Positions 14,647 to 20,797 of a DNA stretch of 20,797 nt are shown piece after piece (within the stretch, counting starts at the first letter, position 1; the number at the start of each line of letters is the position of its first letter). Origin of the DNA: CAZNVG01 sp964576475 (GTDB lineage: Bacteria > Patescibacteriota > Saccharimonadia > Saccharimonadales > CAZNVG01); contig CAZNVG010000019.1 of the NCBI GenBank assembly GCA_964576475.1, positions 1-20,797 on the forward strand, given 5' to 3'. The notes under the pieces were generated by a model. It was given only the letters and a program-made list of their open reading frames with translations, had not been told where the DNA came from and made no database searches. The translations under genes were made by a program, and so were the position numbers.

Positions 14647-16404
14647 GTGGCCGAGAAAACCGTCACTATCAAAGACACAGTCACTGTCGGTTCGCTGGCA
14701 GACGCGCTGGGAATTCCAGCTACCCAGTTAATTGCAGAGCTGTTTAAGAACGGCATACCAGCGACGATTAACGAGAAGCTCGATTTTGATACTGCAGTCA
14801 TAGTAAGCGCTGAGATAGCGCCTGATATTGAGCTTGAGAAAGAGATCGATGAAGTCGTTGTAGACAGAACAAGACGCACACTTGTTAACGAAGGAGAACT
14901 TCGCCCGCCTGTTGTAGCTGTTATGGGGCATGTAGATCATGGTAAGACTACATTGCTCGACGCTATACGTAAGGCCGATACAGCTGCAAAAGAAGCAGGT
15001 GGGATTACTCAGCATATATCCGCATACCAGATAACTTGGAACGATAGAGTTCTTACATTCCTAGATACGCCAGGACATGAGGCATTTGCAAGTCTTCGTG
15101 AGCATGGAGCGCAATTGACCGATATCGCTGTTATTGTTGTAGCAGCAGATGATGGCGTTAAGCCACAGACAAAAGAAGCAATCAGGTACGCACAGCAAGC
15201 GGGTGTGAAGATAATTGTTGCCGTGACGAAGATAGACAAAGAGTCGGCAGATATTAATCGCACGAAGCAGCAACTAGCCGAAGAGAATATTCTCATTGAA
15301 GAATGGGGAGGCGACACTGTTGTTGTTGGAGTATCAGGCAAAACAGGCGAGGGGTTAGATCAACTACTTGATATGCTGCTGCTTGTCACCGATGTTGAGG
15401 AGCTGCGTGCGCCTGTGAATGTTCCAGCAGAAGGTCTGATTATTGAGTCTCATGTAGAACATGGTCGTGGCCCGGTGGTCACCATGCTAGTGGAGCAAGG
15501 CACTATCCGATTAGGCGATGCAATTGTAGCTGGCGATGCATCAGGCAAGGTCAAAACACTCCAGACAACCGACGGAAAGCCAGTAAAGGAAGCTACGCCA
15601 TCGACACCGGTGGTTATCTCTGGGTTTAAGACCCTGCCAGAGTTTGGAGAGGTTTGCAGAGTCGTGGTCGACGGGAAGGTTGCGCGATCACAGGCGGCAG
15701 CCCACGCAATATCTGACCCTGAGGCTCGTAATGGCAGCATGACAAGCAACGAACTCATCAAGATGATCAACAAGAAAAAGTCTCAAGTAGAGATGAATGT
15801 AGTTGTTAAGGCGGATGTGCAGGGTTCACTTACATCCGTTATAGATTCACTGAAATCCCTAGAGAACGACGAAGTTGCACTGCGCTTCATTGGGACGGGC
15901 GTGGGCAACATCTCCGAAGGCGACGTGCATTTAGCGTCTACAAGTGGGGCAATCATCTACGGATTCAATGTTGAGCTACCAACCCCTATAAAGCGAATAG
16001 CAGCGCGAGATGGAGTCAGGATTAGCTTATTCAAAGTTATATACGAGCTACTGGATACATTTAAGGCTGAAGCAAGTGCACGACTATCACCTGAAACCGT
16101 TGAGACAGAAGTGGGAGTACTTGAGGTTGCGGGTATATTTAGAACAAGTAAAACCGAAATAATCTGCGGCGGCAAAGTGCTAAAAGGAAAAGCTGTTCCT
16201 AATGTGATTGCGCGAATAGAAAGAAAAAAAGAAGTTTTAGGCGAAGCGCGAGTATCTAGTGTTAAGCGAGGGACGGTTGAGTCCAAAGAAGTGTTTGAAG
16301 GTGATATGTGCGGGCTACAACTAGAGCTTTCGCAAAAGGTAGTGGTTGAAGTAGGGGATAAGATCACCTTCCTAACAAGAGAACTTGTAGCTCGAACGCT
16401 ATAG
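14647..16404 (+). CDS. infB: Translation initiation factor IF-2
   Basis: A 585-aa translational GTPase that brings initiator tRNA to the 30S subunit. A short N-terminal IF2_N-like domain (about 10-60, VGSLADALGIPATQLIAELF) precedes the GTPase. G1 is GHVDHGKT (94-101), G2 GGITQ (118-122), G3 DTPGHE (140-145), G4 TKID (194-197) and G5 SGK (230-232). Domain II, domain III and the C-terminal fMet-tRNA-binding barrel follow to the end. It lacks the long N-terminal extension of E. coli IF-2. G4 has Thr in place of the usual Asn of NKID, a tolerated change in some GTPases. It is downstream of rpsA; fmt, which makes its fMet-tRNA partner, lies nearby on the other strand. Confidence 0.96.
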   Translation: MAEKTVTIKDTVTVGSLADALGIPATQLIAELFKNGIPATINEKLDFDTAVIVSAEIAPDIELEKEIDEVVVDRTRRTLVNEGELRPPVVAVMGHVDHGKTTLLDAIRKADTAAKEAGGITQHISAYQITWNDRVLTFLDTPGHEAFASLREHGAQLTDIAVIVVAADDGVKPQTKEAIRYAQQAGVKIIVAVTKIDKESADINRTKQQLAEENILIEEWGGDTVVVGVSGKTGEGLDQLLDMLLLVTDVEELRAPVNVPAEGLIIESHVEHGRGPVVTMLVEQGTIRLGDAIVAGDASGKVKTLQTTDGKPVKEATPSTPVVISGFKTLPEFGEVCRVVVDGKVARSQAAAHAISDPEARNGSMTSNELIKMINKKKSQVEMNVVVKADVQGSLTSVIDSLKSLENDEVALRFIGTGVGNISEGDVHLASTSGAIIYGFNVELPTPIKRIAARDGVRISLFKVIYELLDTFKAEASARLSPETVETEVGVLEVAGIFRTSKTEIICGGKVLKGKAVPNVIARIERKKEVLGEARVSSVKRGTVESKEVFEGDMCGLQLELSQKVVVEVGDKITFLTRELVARTL

Positions 16405-16425
16405 CATGATAAGCCGAGATATGGG

Positions 16426-16431
16426 TATAAT
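16426..16431 (+). promoter_or_regulatory. -10 box for a leaderless transcript (DUF5663 gene)
   Basis: A consensus TATAAT ends exactly 6 nt before the ATG at 16438, in the 33-nt gap after infB. There is no Shine-Dalgarno sequence. It is the clearest example of the leaderless pattern here. Confidence 0.75.
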
Positions 16432-16437
16432 AGCGAT

Positions 16438-16797
16438 ATGATACGAATAGACGACAACCTGTTAAACGAATTAGGATTAGGTCTGCTTCCTGCACAAGAC
16501 AAGCAGCCATTTCTCAAGCACATATACGAAACACTAGAGATGAGGGTAGGCATGAAGCTTGCAGAGCAAATGACCGATGCTCAACTCGATGAGTTTGAAT
16601 CATTCATCGATACAAACAACGAAGCAGGCGCCCTAAAGTGGCTTGAAACGAATTTCCCAAATTATAAGCAAGTAGTGGTAGACGAGCTAGAAAAACTCAA
16701 ACTTGAGATACGGAATGATGCGCCCAAGATTCTAGCTGCGTATCAAGCGCAAGTAGGTCAGCCTCAAGATCAGATGCCACCTCAGCAAGCAGCGTAA
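16438..16797 (+). CDS. DUF5663 domain protein, function unknown
   Basis: A 119-aa, acidic, mostly helical protein. The pattern LGLGLLPAQDKQPFLKHIY, then ETLEMRVG, LAEQMTDAQLDEFE, ALKWLETNFPNYK and a final helix is what I recall of the DUF5663 family, found widely in Saccharibacteria and other CPR genomes. The last 15 residues are a Gln/Pro-rich tail, probably disordered. There is no signal peptide, membrane segment or catalytic motif, and the function is unknown. It lies 33 nt after infB with its own -10 box, and its stop is 1 nt from the stop of the convergent fmt. Confidence 0.8.
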   Translation: MIRIDDNLLNELGLGLLPAQDKQPFLKHIYETLEMRVGMKLAEQMTDAQLDEFESFIDTNNEAGALKWLETNFPNYKQVVVDELEKLKLEIRNDAPKILAAYQAQVGQPQDQMPPQQAA

Positions 16798-16798
16798 T

Positions 16799-17719
16799 TC
16801 AGCTTACTTTAGTAGGGATAGGATATCCTGCGAGAAATGATTTGGCAGACATAGCCCCTTTTCCAGCGGGTTTTAGTTCATCGATTTTGATTGCTTCAGT
16901 AGCCGTGCCTATAAGTAACTCACCCTGTACGACTTGAACTGTCCCTGGTTTAAGTCGTACAGGGGACAGGCTTACCTTAGTAATGATTACGTCGTATTCT
17001 CCAAGGTGCGTACGACTTTTAGGCCATTGAAGGAAAGTTCTCACTTGCCGTTCGATGTCCTGAGCAGTATCTTGCCAATCTATTATCCCGTCCTGCTTGG
17101 TAAGTTTTCGTGTATAAGTGGCGCCTTTTGATACGTCCTGTTCATATGTATTTAACTCGCCACTGATATATTTTGGCAGATATTCTTTAAATAATTCACA
17201 GCTTAGTTCTATAAGGGTATTTGTAAGTTCCGGCTCAGTTATCGATGGTGAAATAGTAATTGCCCGTTGAGCCAATAATGGCCCCTCGTCTAATGCGGGA
17301 ACAATTTTCATCAGACTTACACCCGTTTCCGTAAGGCCTTCGAGAATAGCAAAGCTTATAGGATCGGCACCTCGTAGTTTTGGCAGTAGTGAGAAATGAC
17401 TGTTAATTATACCAAGTTCAAAACATTCAATTACCATATTTGATATAATTATTCCAAAATCAACAACTATGCCAACTCTACTTGCAGGGGTAAGGTTGGT
17501 GAATAGCACATCTAACTCGGCTTTACTCGCAACGGTGTGATAGGGCACTTTGTGCGTAACTGCCCAATTTATGACCAGCGGAGTGTCCTTTTGATTAACA
17601 GCCTTTGGCTTTGTGATTACGCCCTCGATATCGTAGAGAGTAGATAGATACTCTAGACTTTTTAAGGCGACTGGTCCGCTACCAAAGAATAGGAGACTTG
17701 ATGATTTCTTCATGATCAA
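16799..17719 (-). CDS. fmt: Methionyl-tRNA formyltransferase
   Basis: A 306-aa enzyme that formylates Met-tRNA(fMet) with 10-formyl-THF. The catalytic triad is visible: N106 and H108 in INSHFSLLPKLRG and D144 in LDEGPLL, the same numbers as in E. coli Fmt from the ATG at 17719. The SLLPKLRGADPI signature is typical of the hydrolase domain. The C-terminal tRNA-binding domain follows (about 205-300, with PGTVQVVQGELLIG and ELKPAGKGAMSAKSF). The start overlaps the end of def by 41 nt. A second ATG 6 nt later is equally possible. def and fmt act on the same formyl group at opposite ends, and their pairing is common in bacteria. A long inverted repeat lies in the C-terminal coding part. Confidence 0.93.
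   Translation of the reverse strand: MIMKKSSSLLFFGSGPVALKSLEYLSTLYDIEGVITKPKAVNQKDTPLVINWAVTHKVPYHTVASKAELDVLFTNLTPASRVGIVVDFGIIISNMVIECFELGIINSHFSLLPKLRGADPISFAILEGLTETGVSLMKIVPALDEGPLLAQRAITISPSITEPELTNTLIELSCELFKEYLPKYISGELNTYEQDVSKGATYTRKLTKQDGIIDWQDTAQDIERQVRTFLQWPKSRTHLGEYDVIITKVSLSPVRLKPGTVQVVQGELLIGTATEAIKIDELKPAGKGAMSAKSFLAGYPIPTKVS
16923..16964. repeat. 13-bp perfect inverted repeat inside fmt
   Basis: CCCTGTACGACTT (16923-16935) and AAGTCGTACAGGG (16952-16964) are perfect reverse complements around a 16-nt centre. An overlapping alternative stem pairs CTGTCCC (16939-16945) with GGGACAG (16963-16969). Both lie in the codons for the C-terminal domain, where no such constraint is expected. 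Confidence 0.85.
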
Positions 17720-18248
17720 CCTTTATTAAGTTACCGTCTTCGGCGAGCCGAAAGAATGCGTCCTCGTCTTTAATGTGATCTATAAATACAATGCCGTTGG
17801 TATGATCAACCTCGTGTTGAATTACTCGAGCCATAAAACCTGTAGCAGTTTCAGACACGAGATCTCCATCGATCGTCAACGCTGTGAATTCTATCGTAGG
17901 ATAACGAGGAACTAATCCATAGATGTCTTTTACGCTTAGGCAACCCTCGTAGTCCAGTACCTTATCGCCGCTGTACTTTGTGATTTTTGGATTAATATAT
18001 GCGGTAAAGTTCTTGTTCTCGCGATTTTCAAAATCTTCTCTGATTATAATTGCGCGCATATTTTTGCCGATTTGCACTGCGGCTAAAGCAACCCCCACCT
18101 CGTGCGGCCTGCCAGCTTCCCACTCCAGGGTTGATTCTTGCATTTGAGAAATAAGAGTTTTGGTCGCAGGATCTATTTCGGAAATCTCGGAGGATTTTAG
18201 ACGTAGACTTTTCTTAGGCAAAGTAATGATTGGTAGAATTTTAGGCAT
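17679..18248 (-). CDS. def: Peptide deformylase
   Basis: A 189-aa metalloenzyme that removes the formyl group from new proteins. The three PDF motifs are present: GVALAAVQ (52-59), EGCLS (101-105, metal ligand C103) and QHEVDH (144-149, ligands H145 and H149, catalytic E146). Motif 1 has Ala where most enzymes have Gly (GxGLAAxQ). An insertion-like NFTAYINPKI strand and a C-terminal extension of about 25 residues overlap the start of fmt. A TATACT box 7 nt before the ATG suggests its own leaderless promoter, although priA ends only 48 nt upstream on the same strand. Confidence 0.94.
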   Translation of the reverse strand: MPKILPIITLPKKSLRLKSSEISEIDPATKTLISQMQESTLEWEAGRPHEVGVALAAVQIGKNMRAIIIREDFENRENKNFTAYINPKITKYSGDKVLDYEGCLSVKDIYGLVPRYPTIEFTALTIDGDLVSETATGFMARVIQHEVDHTNGIVFIDHIKDEDAFFRLAEDGNLIKVDHEEIIKSPILW

Positions 18249-18255
18249 AACAATC

Positions 18256-18261
18256 AGTATA
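18256..18261 (-). promoter_or_regulatory. -10 box for a leaderless transcript (def)
   Basis: On the minus strand TATACT ends 7 nt before the ATG at 18248, in the 48-nt gap after priA. There is no Shine-Dalgarno sequence. No good -35 was found. Confidence 0.55.
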
Positions 18262-18296
18262 AATCAGTTGACCCATAAAGGGGAGTCACATGATTA

Positions 18297-20219
18297 CTAC
18301 AAAAGTGATACAGGGTCGATATCGAGTGTTGCTTGCAGTGGCAGTTGAGGTTCTAATTCAGTCAGTCGTGATCTGACAGGGCTTAATACAACTAACTGGT
18401 AGCGATAAAGACCCCTGAGCCGTTCGTAGAAGCATGGTGAGGGTCCCTTAATCACTAAGCCTTTTCGTCGGACTTTTGCAGCAAGTCGAGCTGCTATAGC
18501 GGCTGCTGTTGTTTCTTGTTTGTGCTCGACGATAATTCTGGCGACATGAGAAAACGGAGGGTACTTGAATGCCTCTCGTGATTTTAGCTCTGAACAGAAG
18601 AAGTCAGCATAATTTCTTTCTAAAGAAGAGTTAAGTATAGGGTGCTCTGGCGTGAGAGTCTGCACGATTAACGTTCCGGGTCCGTGTCTTCCTATTCGTC
18701 CCATTACTTGGTACAAAAGCTGAAACATACGTTCGGATGCGAGGTAGTCTGGCATATGAAGGCCAGCATCGGCATCAACAAGGACTTCCAGTTCTAGTTT
18801 TGGTAGATCCAACCCTTTGGCCAATGATTGGGTCCCAATGATAATGTCAATAGATCCTTCAAATAACTCTTGATATCTATTTGATAGGTTGTCTTCTTCA
18901 GCGACGTCACTGTCTATTCGAGCGATACGTGCTGAAGGGAACAATTTTGATACTTCATCTGCTAGTGCTTGAACACCCGGGCTCCTATAGGAAAGCTCAA
19001 CGGATTTGCAATTAGGACATGTCGTTAAAAGGGGATAGGTATTACCGCAACTATGGCACAGTAATGCTTGTTTGTTTCGGTGGTAGGCGAGCGGGAGTTG
19101 GCATGTATTACATTCTGCCGACCATCCACAATCCTGACACATGCATATGCGCGCGGTTCCGCGTCTATTTAAGAAAAGAAGCGCCTGTCCTTTGTTCGCA
19201 AGTGTATTGCCGATATGTCTCAGTGCGGTATTGCTGAGTAGGCGACTCTTTGTGAACTCGGTCTTGAGGCGCTTATCTACGATCTCTACCTTTATATTTC
19301 TGATTTTTCCACTTGCCTGATTCGCTAGTCGGATAATCGGGGCTTTCTTGCTGACTGCAAGCTGGTAGTCAGCAACAGATGGAGTGGCGCTACCGAGCAC
19401 CACGAGTGCTCCATGCAGCTCACCAAGCTTACTCGCAACGCGAGTTGCGTGGAAACGAGGAGAGCCCTCATGTTTATAGGCAGAATCATGTGACTCATCT
19501 ACGACTATCAGGCCAATATTGGATGCCGGTGCAAATAGGGCAGATCGTGTACCTATAATGATATGAGGTTCCTGATTCTGTACTGCCATCCATGCTCTTC
19601 TGCGTTCAGCAACAGTAAGACCTGAGTGGACCACAATCGGCTGCACAGTAGTTATCATGCTAATATCGGCGACAAACTGTTCGGTCATGCCAATTTCAGG
19701 CACTAGTAATATCGCCGATCGCCCTTGATCGAGACATAGTTTCACTAGCTCTGCATAAATACGTGTTTTTCCACTACCGGTTTCACCGTGAAGAATGGCT
19801 GATCCTTTCTTAAGCTTCTTAAGCTCGGTAATGGCTTTAGATTGATCGGTTGTCAACGGAAGCATGGATATGTCGTGTCGAGCAGTATTGGTAGTTCTGA
19901 CTTTTCTAGGATTCGCTTTTTTAGGTAGTGACACCGGCAACATGAGTTGCAATGCGCTACTAAGTGGTGCAGCGTAAAAGCTTTCAAGCCAACTTGCTAG
20001 CTCAAGAAGTTGCAGAGGAAGCCGGTAGTCAATCGCCTCTTCGATAGGAAGTGTTTTGTAGGCTGGTTTGGAAACTTGTGCCCAAACGACTCCCGACAGC
20101 AGCTTTCGTCTAAGTCGAATTGATACCAAGGTGCCTTTATCGATTACCTCCTCGCTCTCATAGGTAAAGATGGACTGTGTACCTCGTGGGCCTCGAACTG
20201 CGATTTCATAGTAGAGCAT
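18297..20219 (-). CDS. priA: Primosomal protein N' (replication restart helicase PriA)
   Basis: A 640-aa superfamily 2 DNA helicase that reloads the replisome at stalled forks. A compact 3'BD-like N-terminal domain (1-100) precedes Walker A GETGSGKT (145-152), the DEAH-type DESH (241-244) and GSATP (276-280). The PriA zinc-binding insert has eight cysteines in pairs (C361/C364, C370/C373, C388/C391, C401/C404). The second helicase lobe has GTQSLAKGLDLP and QVMGRIGR, where most PriA proteins have AKGHDFP and QVAGRAGR. It is about 90 residues shorter than E. coli PriA, mainly at the N-terminus. The start is supported by CATAAT 7 nt upstream. It heads a priA-def-fmt cluster. Confidence 0.95.
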   Translation of the reverse strand: MLYYEIAVRGPRGTQSIFTYESEEVIDKGTLVSIRLRRKLLSGVVWAQVSKPAYKTLPIEEAIDYRLPLQLLELASWLESFYAAPLSSALQLMLPVSLPKKANPRKVRTTNTARHDISMLPLTTDQSKAITELKKLKKGSAILHGETGSGKTRIYAELVKLCLDQGRSAILLVPEIGMTEQFVADISMITTVQPIVVHSGLTVAERRRAWMAVQNQEPHIIIGTRSALFAPASNIGLIVVDESHDSAYKHEGSPRFHATRVASKLGELHGALVVLGSATPSVADYQLAVSKKAPIIRLANQASGKIRNIKVEIVDKRLKTEFTKSRLLSNTALRHIGNTLANKGQALLFLNRRGTARICMCQDCGWSAECNTCQLPLAYHRNKQALLCHSCGNTYPLLTTCPNCKSVELSYRSPGVQALADEVSKLFPSARIARIDSDVAEEDNLSNRYQELFEGSIDIIIGTQSLAKGLDLPKLELEVLVDADAGLHMPDYLASERMFQLLYQVMGRIGRHGPGTLIVQTLTPEHPILNSSLERNYADFFCSELKSREAFKYPPFSHVARIIVEHKQETTAAAIAARLAAKVRRKGLVIKGPSPCFYERLRGLYRYQLVVLSPVRSRLTELEPQLPLQATLDIDPVSLL

Positions 20220-20226
20220 TGTGTTT

Positions 20227-20232
20227 ATTATG
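20227..20232 (-). promoter_or_regulatory. -10 box for a leaderless transcript (priA)
   Basis: On the minus strand CATAAT ends 7 nt before the ATG at 20219. With 17-nt spacing its -35 would fall on 20250-20255, on top of the -10 of the divergent gene. Confidence 0.5.
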
Positions 20233-20248
20233 GATCAAAGTGTTCTGC

Positions 20249-20254
20249 TACACT
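20249..20254 (+). promoter_or_regulatory. -10 box for a leaderless transcript (phosphoribosyltransferase-like gene)
   Basis: TACACT ends 7 nt before the ATG at 20262. No Shine-Dalgarno sequence is present in the 42-nt divergent gap. Confidence 0.5.
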
Positions 20255-20261
20255 ACTAGTA

Positions 20262-20797
20262 ATGAGTAGTAGCTATTTTAAAGACAGATCAACAGCCGGG
20301 TTTGAGCTTGCCCAGAAGCTCGAAAAATACCGCTTTGAGAACACGGTAGTCATTGCTCTAAGCCCAGGGAGTGTTTTGGTAGCTGAACAGATTGCAGCAA
20401 GACTTCACGCAGTTCTCATGATGCTTCTAATACAGAACGTAAATGTCTCAGATCGAGATCCTACCGTAATTGGCACAATGGATACTCGAGGTGACTTTAT
20501 GTTCAATAACATGTATAGCGCCGGAGAGATTGAAGAGTGGACTAGCGAGTTTCATGGCTCAATTGAAGAAAATAAGATGCAAAAGAATACTCAGATACAT
20601 AAGCTTCTTGGCGAACACGGTATTGTTGATGACGCCATGTTGCACGGAAGGACAATCATCTTAGTAAGTTCAGGGCTAAAAACTGGATTGTCCGTAGGTG
20701 CCGCGCTTAATTATTTGAAGCCTATAAAAACCGAAAAAATAATTGCAGCAGTTCCAGTTGCGTCGATTAATGCGATTGACCGCCTACATATAATTAC
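20262..20797 (+). CDS. Phosphoribosyltransferase-like protein (partial, runs off the window)
   Basis: The first 178 residues of an open frame that continues past the window. The layout follows predicted phosphoribosyltransferases of the COG1926 type: FKDRSTAGFELAQKL at the start, VVIALSPGSVLVAEQIAARL where the family has a PRGG loop, and TIILVSSGLKTGLSVGAAL (131-149) at the PRPP-binding loop, followed by AAVPVAS. In active enzymes the loop reads D/E-D-G-x-x-T-G. Here both acidic residues are Ser (S136, S137), so PRPP chemistry may be lost. It could be a regulatory or binding relative. It diverges from priA with only 42 nt between start codons. Confidence 0.72.
   Translation, partial: MSSSYFKDRSTAGFELAQKLEKYRFENTVVIALSPGSVLVAEQIAARLHAVLMMLLIQNVNVSDRDPTVIGTMDTRGDFMFNNMYSAGEIEEWTSEFHGSIEENKMQKNTQIHKLLGEHGIVDDAMLHGRTIILVSSGLKTGLSVGAALNYLKPIKTEKIIAAVPVASINAIDRLHII

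Noticed and set aside
1..20797. Prophage, transposon or defence island
   Set aside because: No integrase, transposase, phage structural gene, terminal repeat or nuclease-type defence gene is visible on either strand.

Overview
This window looks like chromosomal DNA from a reduced Patescibacteria/CPR bacterium, most likely Candidatus Saccharibacteria (TM7). That is an inference from recognised protein types and not from a database search. The pointers are a DUF5663-type small protein, a KGG-repeat protein, short versions of PriA, IF-2 and S1, giant cell-surface proteins, and genes with almost no 5' leaders. TAG, TGA and TAA all end recognisable genes here, so the standard code applies.

Layout. 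Positions 1-521 hold the 3' end of a 23S rRNA, a spacer without tRNA, and a 5S rRNA with a clear terminator. A histidine phosphatase (712-1248, +) converges on a HIT-family protein (1252-1746, -). From 1772 to 11674 the minus strand carries two tandem paralogues of a giant membrane protein. The upstream copy (1805 aa) is intact. The downstream copy would be about 1473 aa but is cut by one in-frame TAG at 5543-5545. Both copies have an N-terminal anchor, a GLUG-like beta-helix, Fn3-like modules with NHL beta-propellers inserted in them, a Pro/Thr linker, three membrane helices and a C-terminal histidine-kinase-type ATPase. A small KGG protein (11896-12093, +) follows, with a strong promoter and a structured leader. 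Next come a ROK sugar kinase and a zinc metallopeptidase overlapping by 4 nt (minus strand). The rest is mostly housekeeping: rpsA-infB and a DUF5663 gene on the plus strand, priA-def-fmt on the minus strand, and a phosphoribosyltransferase-like gene running off the right end.

How it works together. The housekeeping genes cover ribosomes and translation initiation (rRNA, S1, IF-2, Fmt), N-terminal deformylation (Def) and replication restart (PriA). The giant pair is the accessory part. It looks like an outward-facing sensor or adhesin wired to an internal GHKL ATPase, with no response regulator in the window. An intact H-box-like motif lies between the first and second membrane helices, whereas the usual H-box position next to the ATPase has lost its histidine.

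Expression signals fall into two classes. Seven genes have a -10 box ending 6 or 7 nt before the start codon, which implies leaderless mRNAs. Three (KGG protein, rpsA, infB) have Shine-Dalgarno sites.
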